A stretch of 11,003 nt of DNA from NCBI GenBank assembly GCA_001275005.1, contig JWZX01001737.1, forward strand, positions 1-11,003. Direction: 5' to 3'. The notes under the pieces were generated by a model. That model was not told where the DNA came from. It saw only the letters and a program-made list of their open reading frames with translations, and did no database searches. This stretch comes from Chrysochromulina tobinii. Taxonomy: Eukaryota > Haptophyta > Prymnesiales > Chrysochromulinaceae. Every line of letters starts with the position of its first letter. Position 1 is the stretch's first letter. Below are positions 9,401 through 11,003 of this stretch, piece after piece. Both the position numbers and the translations under genes were made by a program.

Positions 9401-9862
9401 GATGGTGAATGCCGTAGACCACTGGTCGAGGGGACATGGGCGTATGAGTGTGAACCCTGCTCCCTCGATCTCTGCGCTGCGTGTGCCCCGGGAGGGATTC
9501 CTCCAACCGCGGCGCAGCCTGCGGCCCGTGCACCTCGCAAGCGAGCCCGCGAGCCCCCCCCACGCTCGGCGCACCGGCTGCAGCCCGCCCAAAGGCCAGG
9601 AGCCCCGCGGCGCCCTCGGCCCAGCAAGCAACGTCGCAACCTTTTTGATGATGAATCCGACGGCGTGCTGCAGTCGGAAGCGGAATCACAACCGGCCTCT
9701 CAGGGGGAGGTGCGCGCACGGCGCGACAAGCGGAGCAGGGAGCCTGACGCGCCCAGTCGCATGGCGAGTGGGCCCCAGCGACAGCCGTACGGCGAGGGAC
9801 CGGGGCGGAAGCGCAGCAGCCCACCTTCAATACATTCGCGCGGGCAAGGTCCGTGTACGTGA
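452..9862 (+). CDS. LINE polyprotein: endonuclease, reverse transcriptase, RNase H, zinc fingers (3136 aa)
   Basis: This protein is expected to carry out target-primed reverse transcription: nicking DNA, copying the element RNA and degrading the template. Domains in order: EEP endonuclease (about 20-338), helical connector (about 425-600), reverse transcriptase and thumb (about 615-1045), an unassigned region (about 1046-2225) with a possible degenerate J-domain at 1638-1711, RNase H (about 2226-2372), CCHC motif (2497-2546), basic Ala/Arg helix (2786-2849), two zinc fingers (2894-3011) and a basic Ser/Pro/Arg tail (3018-3136). Acidic and Pro/Ser-rich linkers at about 1471-1482, 1550-1615 and 2058-2115 separate likely modules. 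Single-ORF LINE proteins are usually about 1,000-1,700 residues, so this one is nearly twice as long. There are no internal stops, and the catalytic residues are present, so the copy looks recent or active. Met 452 is the first in-frame ATG in the window, with purine at -3 and G at +4, but the frame is open further upstream. No separate ORF1 is visible. Confidence 0.93.
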   Translation: MDEQQPLRLDPQLPVANETGFSLLSLNMKGSAISERQAAGLDHLDCRTRSLLSTLQLWHRPALVALQELGGGQASVGRLATELLRLGYDVMARAGEETSSRKDAHRRGGVLLAWHRTQFRKAHTVQSEDRDGTAIALLHAGDIEEAQADGRLTPAVARQLQLYAGRRAFGIRLTRTRGPLANEDLFFACVYVPAAASHATRAAFIELVADKVITLTMDIISGTTTIPFAIAGDWNASPSPTSRRNGSPNEAHDEALYRRWFGGADGDAFSAAIPSGLKNGEFTFRASTGHLHDRDLDFVFVDCESFPLWRASEKGGIFLGEWGSDGDAFDHRVSLSFRDEGTLERLGEGRATTYRISKSRSTWPAYGRLAALYTAPRGAMADTALAALEAHLVLSASTAMGADEWATRAPRAAPPNEPEIRLQWLQGLYSAVSASFEWNTDHDNRASAFFLADNNDRLYKAVILRRVRDREIRRAAAAGRALSWKDLRNACAKRLRDAIAQLQPEVAARRRQLNNAINLGVGEPCSAQEFTERMHERLRAIRQRKKANRFQLAALTNDDGEIQRSASSVHALAHRYGVTQNRLSASDDEAFGTWLQMLVPLSPTLTLPSGAPWTLRDALPVDVLRREARKQRKGKARAFNPFIIEMLQCLPEGHPAELAYFELLLRCMEDGVYPAHYLQIMAILIPKKASGLLRMEQLRDIWLINHGAKLAERCLLHTALTPVGARVLANHAGGCKGRGCTEQAFALHLCIDDALYRRKALYVLYVDLTKCFMSFSRSAGAQAMRHYGVPEQALQALRGLVENWKHGVAQGRYETAFGATDPFPILRGFLQGAQGSPEACKIMMDTIAQALELKVSGYTAFAPDGAGGEMGSLVFVDDAANAAGEASFLDRVTLFWSIWSRITDCQLNIKGNNKTVVQSLEYRRGRDGTLIPIETRKKFYIAALVDGDLPRRIPNLLISEHYLYCGMATRMDGRHNEVGLSTLRSKISACGAQATASPMSRRLALGCAGLSINGNAFFYGACFGGSFETVERILGPTCRRVLQQKGVKGFRRSYSAPRVQLHASPRGISTSVNDDLSQLFVAAAGPAAHISGYGNVHVWPAMMAASLMTLVNALASPVRTPAADRAHHAVARVLWIYGLRQLDYEPRGIYLGAVYESLRLDDITERPLWILCQLGSGYIPLVDCHFDDWSPLCPWRWPGYPSDWIALWRGPLYAQLRGKGLAFCHTLATGGVAELANLCDAENFGFLDEDSILAAHPRAVELGATQAKREVHALMGAIRACHIAPVPGRCGWAMADAADGIIPTYAPAEHGLLPMLGLADLAARKRSGDGGASLAAQLSVSNSLPPIDPLLALLPPEPVPIRFIHAQLGLPYDLLFRPSEIESLLRYFYELVPVLPAIIHSDSYRTNPSDFWSGCLHARALAQLFTDDSTLIPSVDALTVLHTMRAQGVDWLQWLAARPEISRRERGQTLHREDDDGDDERDPRISPNQSADDRLATLSERREFLRTDDEACQRLTDTLRELLDRDQARGAALRMLHWLHEGDVLSDFQEGPTSSAASSPLHQRDAETPDPPSASPQPIAANASRPAMPRPIAGSWQREPMLAVDYPASSQSPELLSREQLRPPLLTDEAGRIVRCTDAFGVLLVGLSRRAPPTDTEIHRSFFEAKARLELAHARQERGVTVRHPRWQVARSRVNVAWIVLKHPDTRLEAWSEWMLQQKGPVTSTVQCVIHAAALRALLASPAAANPGRSPGVTIGVEITELLAASLESPPHPDLRVLNIEYTHSERGARLVASGFVRYSREYASGPDPFRCSKLVRSAALGEVSHDFDDAVSFPTAQQAVFPRSLDDRGSVIHMLQSATLIAHAATVRAAVGRHFFREDLLGAAEVYGRAKVLLSAVENGASCESWLRKEPPGDVNSTNVHVDLPISPSVTFNLARFAREQEARARWLAISQPHLIQYVELINSLMRDGGRDSELTAKSYVLQDYEGASRRAKCEWARRWQAEVINLQHDGVRMRIPCDMAPQTVAQHLSEFCSAALGYRQSVVVKNSPMGSLSLDRVRPSNTPPHIPQSSPAVFTPGVTVMDSGRLRSLKESFTALLGDSNPPRFDPPGTAGPSQLDLDGATRRAIFFYDSKIPPTNRVWSQRIQGGFHVRWNGRGPEWLARVRLAYRFDDAGRLRGNPAHPDCPLAARFWWECQIVCDKARKAIKKTECRFVFDKLLELESEYPVTHFVATDGSKDIHEETGATRISRVCLAVASEALVCSVLGGQLDVYADTFERHSYEAELAAFHDHLAATANSVTVVVTDCLSGMQAGHAFPGRTVSAKNARYRDKELGNISELEQRHRAVLYVHVHSHDGITPNEAADATATFMLDSPILPMDLMPSAHAKCRIAGIKRGAGRAAYDFCHAFMMAKLAGASSFTLLETIDTWQLLRRSPVKARLLTEATFDCILDARADRSGLLADRLGAGLLERVLPGEAQLDRRREYRPQKGGWEWWCQTHAPCPCTGCFLAQDVTVAGLWRPIPARAPQSRWHTITTCCIGDSAQHRSRAMGWLAHRLSDFGTQQAHYALTALSGGADRLGPREQHAALRFMLGLPDAPRSQLIVESPEAARTLALGYGRGFLKWIVAIIGEGRKAACTARMGPSTKVNAVRTTAVSYRDRVVIIDRPAPRAKWMASRGLREVWDGACLVRRCFRALRLWATMAGIVVLDRTRKPFTEPDREGGREAGDWAYDDWDSELSVFTAFYKLARHARSNTTLDIAWAFSCAAKQQRRLVWLRNAGSDPTVARRKQARVDARRQAALDARLRRQAAKATRAAAHAARREQARVARAAEAELTEAARLQSAAVTRTQRSTVAYTVGAMDAARRCNQSSSFEPPPPEATASRAPQPPRFRCTRGHFLVPAPVRGGRGGFQPLCNGPCGTRIRPGTTRWMCEGHGCDLDICLDCVGTDDSVGISRSRIRCPRGHSMCFCLTSALAPSSRNCDGECRRPLVEGTWAYECEPCSLDLCAACAPGGIPPTAAQPAARAPRKRAREPPPRSAHRLQPAQRPGAPRRPRPSKQRRNLFDDESDGVLQSEAESQPASQGEVRARRDKRSREPDAPSRMASGPQRQPYGEGPGRKRSSPPSIHSRGQGPCT
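509..1465 (+). other. EEP (APE-like) endonuclease domain of the LINE protein
   Basis: Residues about 20-338 show the ordered motifs of the exonuclease-endonuclease-phosphatase family used by APE-type LINEs to nick target DNA: LSLNMKG with Asn27, VALQELGG with the metal-binding Glu68, RGGVLLAW near 107-114, YVP at 191-193, AGDWN with Asp233 and Asn235, RDLDFVF with Asp295/Asp297, and a final DH pair at 330-331. The last motif reads FDH where SDH is usual, but the catalytic Asp-His pair is kept. All core residues are present, so the domain is predicted to be active. The endonuclease lies at the N-terminus directly upstream of the reverse transcriptase, as in APE-type LINEs. Confidence 0.92.
1724..2251 (+). 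other. Helical connector between endonuclease and reverse transcriptase
   Basis: Residues about 425-600 are rich in Arg, Ala and Leu and predicted to be helical, for example around 455-510 and 530-550. They end in a segment (about 551-600) with an N-D-D-G turn followed by a helix and a Trp-containing stretch. This matches the usual LINE linker just before the RT fingers, which typically carries an L-x-D-x-D/N-G-type turn. The function is structural, holding endonuclease and RT together and possibly helping RNA binding. No catalytic motif is seen. Confidence 0.6.
2294..3586 (+). other. LINE reverse transcriptase domain with thumb
   Basis: Residues about 615-1045 contain the RT blocks in order. 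The fingers run from about 615 to 690 and end in AILIPKK. Block 2 is RDIWLINHGAKLAERCL (from 699) and block 3 is GGCKGRGCTEQAF (from 733). Motif A is LYVDLTKCF with catalytic Asp767. Motif B is GFLQGAQGSP at 828-837. Motif C is FVDD with Asp877/Asp878. Motif D/E includes CQLNIKGNNKT (905-915). The thumb follows with an YLYCGM segment and a helical region to about 1045. This order and the G-x-x-QG-x-x-x-SP block are LINE-type. The three catalytic Asp residues are intact. Two deviations are noted: FVDD instead of the common F/YADD, and GKARAFNPFIIEML where LINEs usually have a KAPGPDGI-like block. Confidence 0.93.
3587..7126 (+). other. Central region of the LINE protein, no confident family (about 1,180 aa)
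   Basis: Residues about 1046-2225 lie between the RT thumb and RNase H and are not explained by standard LINE domains. The first part (to about 1460) is rich in Trp, Leu, Cys and His, contains no low-complexity run, and looks folded. Next come an acidic run at 1471-1482 and a Pro/Ser linker at about 1550-1615. A second block that looks folded (about 1620-2050) starts with the J-like segment. Another Pro/Ser linker (about 2058-2115) precedes a Trp-rich lead-in to RNase H. The linkers suggest at least two extra modules. No metal-binding or catalytic signature could be recognised by eye. Confidence 0.6.
5363..5584 (+). other. Possible degenerate J-domain-like segment
   Basis: Residues 1638-1711 begin DAFGVLLVGL and continue with TEIHRSFFEAKARLELAH, resembling helices I and II of DnaJ J-domains (D-x-Y-x-v-L, then e-I-k-x-a-y-r-x-l). 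They end in VNVAWIVLKHPDTRLEAW, resembling the helix III pattern i-x-x-A-y-x-v-L-x-d-p-x-x-R-x-x-y. The diagnostic HPD that should lie between helices II and III is not there: the nearest candidate is HPR at 1684-1686. An HPD triplet does occur at 1703-1705, but in the wrong place, after helix III. If the fold is real it probably cannot stimulate Hsp70 and would act as a binding module. The match is by eye only and could be chance similarity of amphipathic helices. Confidence 0.28.
7127..7567 (+). other. RNase H domain of the LINE protein
   Basis: Residues about 2226-2372 carry the type I RNase H pattern: HFVATDGSK with Asp2235, SYEAELAAF with Glu2285, VVVTDCLSG with Asp2306, and HSHDGITPNEAADATA with His2355, Gly2357, Asn2361 and Asp2365. 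The full D-E-D-D set plus the helper His is present, so the domain should cut the RNA strand of RNA:DNA hybrids. RNase H occurs downstream of RT in I-, Ingi- and related LINEs. Here it sits about 1,200 residues from the RT instead of close behind it, which is unusual. Confidence 0.9.
7940..8089 (+). other. CCHC-type zinc motif after RNase H
   Basis: Within residues 2497-2546, Cys2505-x2-Cys2508 is followed by His2533-x4-Cys2538 and then an Arg-containing helix. This resembles the C-x2-C...H-x4-C motif found near the C-terminus of many LINE proteins, where it contributes to nucleic-acid binding. Extra Cys and His residues (Cys2497, His2500, Cys2503, Cys2539, His2546) could form a second site. 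The assignment is by spacing only. Confidence 0.55.
8807..8998 (+). other. Basic Ala/Arg-rich helical segment
   Basis: Residues 2786-2849 are almost entirely Ala, Arg, Gln, Leu, Lys, Glu, Val and Asp, with Arg repeated every 3-4 residues and no Gly or Pro. They should form a long basic single helix or coiled coil. Such helices often bind RNA or mediate oligomerisation, and one could supply the RNA-packaging role that ORF1 proteins provide in other LINEs. That role is inference. Confidence 0.55.
9131..9484 (+). other. Two tandem ZZ/DC1-like zinc fingers
   Basis: Two copies of the same ligand pattern lie side by side. Finger 1 has C2894-x3-H2898-x17-C2916-x3-C2920-x12-C2933-x4-C2938-x4-C2943-x2-C2946. 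Finger 2 has C2962-x3-H2966-x16-C2983-x3-C2987-x12-C3000-x2-C3003-x4-C3008-x2-C3011. Each ends in a W/Y-x-C...C-x-L-D-x-C-x-x-C core (CDLDICLDC and CSLDLCAAC) similar to ZZ and DC1 cross-brace fingers, which usually bind proteins, histone tails or lipids. The spacing points to an internal duplication. LINE C-termini more often carry CCHC or C2H2 fingers, so this pair is unusual and could guide target choice. Confidence 0.75.
9503..9859 (+). other. Basic disordered C-terminal tail with NLS-like clusters
   Basis: Residues 3018-3136 are rich in Arg, Pro, Ser and Gln and hold several basic clusters: RKRAREPPPR at 3029, RRPRPSKQRR at 3053, RARRDKRSR at 3088 and GRKR at 3118. These resemble nuclear localisation signals, which a LINE protein would need to reach chromosomal DNA. 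An acidic patch (DDESD at 3066-3070) interrupts them. No folded domain is apparent. Confidence 0.55.
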
Positions 9863-9946
9863 GCTGGCCCTCCTTGGCCTCCTCCCTCACCACCTTGACA
9901 CTCCCGCCCCTCTCCTCCTTCTGGTGGATCCGGTGTCTGTGTTCGT

Positions 9947-9987
9947 GCGCGGCACGCGAGTGTGTGTCCTGTGTGTGTGTGCCGCGC
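9947..9987 (+). promoter_or_regulatory. Perfect inverted repeat / RNA hairpin in the 3' UTR
   Basis: GCGCGGCAC at 9947-9955 is the exact reverse complement of GTGCCGCGC at 9979-9987. In RNA the stem extends inward by a G-U, a C-G and a G-U pair to 12 bp, enclosing a 17-nt GU-rich loop. A stable 3' UTR stem-loop is what several LINE reverse transcriptases (for example R2 and UnaL2-type) use to recognise their template. The role here is inference. An alternative is a transcription-termination or chance GC-rich structure. Confidence 0.55.
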
Positions 9988-10081
9988 TTTGCGCCCCCCA
10001 CGATGGGTCTCCACGGGACCTGTGGCTGTGCGTCTTGCCGAGATGGCAAATTAACGTGAACGGTGAGATAAGGTCGTGCCT

Positions 10082-10103
10082 GGCCTCGGCCTCAAGGCCT
10101 CAA
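10082..10103 (+). repeat. Short tandem repeat (GGCCTCAA), candidate LINE 3' terminus
   Basis: GGCCTC at 10082-10087 is followed by two perfect copies of the 8-mer GGCCTCAA at 10088-10103. CR1- and L2-like LINEs end in short tandem repeats of about this size instead of poly(A), and other LINEs also end in microsatellites. Beyond it the sequence turns AT-richer (GCTAAATAACC and onwards). This makes it the best candidate for the 3' end of the element. Confidence 0.45.
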
Positions 10104-10428
10104 GCTAAATAACCTTTTACAGGCTTCGCATGGTTGCTGGCCGGCTCGGGAAACTATCTCGTGGCCTGAGTGTCCACGCAGTATCGCAGTTAAAAAGTAT
10201 GGATAACCACCCGGAAGAGGAAGTGCCCCATAAGACATTCGATACAAGTACTAGCACGCAAGCATGCGCAAATTCGACCGTTGACCTTTTACGAATTGCC
10301 CCTTTTTCCGGCTCTACAAACGCTCCGCTTTTTGATAGCTCCCGTGAAATCATCGCAAGTTCCGGACGGTGCACGATTGTCATGATGGTTTTCGTTCGAC
10401 GCTTTTTGGTCACCGTTGTGAACACAAA
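10104..10428. other. AT-richer intergenic flank, likely upstream region of the next gene
   Basis: Base composition changes clearly here, with T-runs and A-runs (for example TTAAAAAGTATGG at 10190 and CCCCTTTTTCCGG near 10300) unlike the GC-rich sequence on either side. Short ORFs exist on both strands (10130-10528 plus, 10117-10425 minus), but neither resembles a known family and each overlaps a better explanation. No tRNA, clear TATA box or poly(A) signal is recognised. It probably contains the promoter and 5' UTR of the gene starting at 10429. Confidence 0.5.
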
Positions 10429-11003
10429 ATGGAGTTGGCCGAAGCGACGACGCAGACAGAGGCGATGCCGGCAGAGGCGGCGATTGAGACCAACAACTCG
10501 ATCCTCGAGGTCGGCAACTCCATGCTGAACGCGATTGTGATGGCCTTCTCGACGCGTGGGCCGCTTTCATCTGGACCGTCGAGCGTTCCCGCGCATGCGC
10601 TTTCAAGCGCGCGCAGTGTGCTGGCGGCTGCGAAACAGACACTCCCAGAAACGCCCGCTGAGGTTGAGCTGCCGACGCTCAAGCCAGAGTCTGCCGCTGC
10701 CTCTCACTTGGCGCCGCCGCCGCCGCACCGCCACCCAATGGGCCCCACGCGGCCCGATGCCTTGGAAAACGGGGACGACACGAACCTCGACGACATCGAC
10801 GACGACGACGACGCTATTCGGCCCTTCGGAGCCTGCTGCAGGCCTTCGCGTCGCAAGCGCCATCCCAAGCGCAAGCACGTCGGCATCGACCCCGAGGTGA
10901 AGCGCGAGTTGAGTGCGCTCGACAGCGACCTGGCTGAGGTGCTCGGACGCGGCGATATTGCGCTCGTGAGCGCGAAATGGCTGAAAGCCCAGCTCGCCCG
11001 GCA
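10429..11003 (+). CDS. 5' part of an unrecognised gene running off the right edge (at least 191 aa)
   Basis: An ATG in the context AACACAAAATGG opens a frame with no stop through to the right edge. The preceding in-frame stop is TGA at 10345-10347 and there is no other ATG between, so 10429 is the natural start unless an upstream exon is spliced on. Codons are strongly G/C-ending (GAG, GCG, CTG, AAC, GTC), as expected for a real gene here. The protein begins Ala/Glu/Thr-rich, has a Pro/His stretch near 96-103, a run of Asp at 121-128, a basic cluster RRKRHPKRK at 141-149 and then a helical segment (about 155-191). The acidic-then-basic layout suggests a nuclear or nucleic-acid-associated protein, but no family is recognised. 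It may be a host gene or an ORF of another mobile element. An intron within it cannot be excluded. Confidence 0.7.
   Translation, partial: MELAEATTQTEAMPAEAAIETNNSILEVGNSMLNAIVMAFSTRGPLSSGPSSVPAHALSSARSVLAAAKQTLPETPAEVELPTLKPESAAASHLAPPPPHRHPMGPTRPDALENGDDTNLDDIDDDDDAIRPFGACCRPSRRKRHPKRKHVGIDPEVKRELSALDSDLAEVLGRGDIALVSAKWLKAQLAR

Larger units (their letters stand above)
452..10103 (+). mobile_element. Non-LTR retrotransposon (LINE), EEP endonuclease plus RNase H type, apparently intact
   Basis: One uninterrupted ORF carries EEP endonuclease, LINE-type reverse transcriptase, RNase H and a CCHC motif in the order known from I/Ingi-like LINEs. It is followed by a short 3' UTR with a hairpin and a terminal short tandem repeat. 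No LTRs, no integrase and no protease are seen, which argues against LTR elements. The right boundary is placed where the GGCCTCAA repeat ends and base composition becomes more AT-rich. The left boundary is unknown and could lie in or before the repeat at 38-370. No target-site duplication could be identified because the 5' end is not defined. Clade assignment is open: EEP plus RNase H suggests the I-superfamily side of the LINE tree, but the length and C-terminal fingers are atypical. Confidence 0.85.
9863..10103 (+). other. Probable LINE 3' UTR
   Basis: The segment starts pyrimidine-rich (9863-9925), then holds a GT-rich hairpin, and ends in a short GGCCTC-based tandem repeat. There is no poly(A) tract and no AATAAA signal. 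LINE reverse transcriptases commonly recognise structures in this part of their RNA. The 3' end is placed by the repeat and by the composition change, not by comparison with other copies. Confidence 0.5.

Noticed and set aside
452-9862. LTR retrotransposon or viral polyprotein
   Set aside because: No LTRs, capsid, protease or integrase motifs are seen. The N-terminal EEP endonuclease and LINE-type RT blocks identify a non-LTR element.
9030-10112. Plus-strand ORF of 360 aa overlapping the LINE 3' end
   Set aside because: The main frame over the same bases encodes two regular zinc fingers, whereas this frame is low-complexity without motifs.
10104-10130. Poly(A) tail or target-site duplication marking the LINE end
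   Set aside because: There is no A-run and only TAAATAACC. The 5' boundary is unknown, so no duplicated flank could be matched.
10117-10425. Minus-strand ORF of 102 aa in the AT-richer flank
   Set aside because: No family resemblance, and it mirrors the competing plus-strand ORF. Nothing favours it as a gene.
10130-10528. Plus-strand ORF of 132 aa upstream of the right-edge gene
   Set aside because: It has no recognisable domain, and its end is an Arg-rich reading of the start of the better-supported frame at 10429. It starts just after the candidate intron, so it is not fully excluded.

Overview
The window looks like GC-rich nuclear DNA from a eukaryotic microbe (protist or alga). It is filled almost entirely by one very large, intact non-LTR retrotransposon (LINE) open reading frame. 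The eukaryotic call rests on the LINE protein family, the lack of bacterial-style gene packing, and a good Kozak context at the start. The species cannot be named. A Ser-Pro-Pro-Pro-Pro-type repeat is compatible with an alga, but this is weak evidence.

Layout: (1) 1-451 is mostly a degenerate tandem repeat with a 15-bp core, and the LINE reading frame stays open through it to the left edge. (2) 452-9862 encodes a 3136-residue protein. Its order is AP-like endonuclease (EEP fold), LINE connector, reverse transcriptase with thumb, about 1,180 residues without a confident family (including a stretch that resembles a degenerate J-domain), RNase H, CCHC zinc motif, basic Ala/Arg-rich helix, two tandem ZZ/DC1-like zinc fingers, and a basic disordered tail. 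All the catalytic residues expected of the endonuclease, reverse transcriptase and RNase H can be seen, with no frameshift or stop. (3) 9863-10103 is a probable LINE 3' UTR with a strong GU-rich hairpin, ending in a short tandem repeat built on GGCCTCAA. (4) 10104-10428 is visibly AT-richer sequence that looks like host flank or the upstream region of the next gene. (5) 10429-11003 is the 5' part of another plus-strand gene that runs off the right edge. It encodes a protein with an acidic Asp run followed by a basic cluster and has no recognised family.

How the parts work together (inference from LINE biology): the endonuclease nicks target DNA, the reverse transcriptase copies the element RNA from that nick (probably recognising the 3' UTR structure), and RNase H removes the RNA strand. 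The zinc motifs and basic regions would bind nucleic acid, a job done in many LINEs by a separate ORF1 protein that is not visible here. The unusual points are the protein's size (roughly twice a typical single-ORF LINE), the huge unexplained central region, the C-terminal ZZ/DC1-like finger pair, and the possible N-terminal extension into the Pro-rich repeat.
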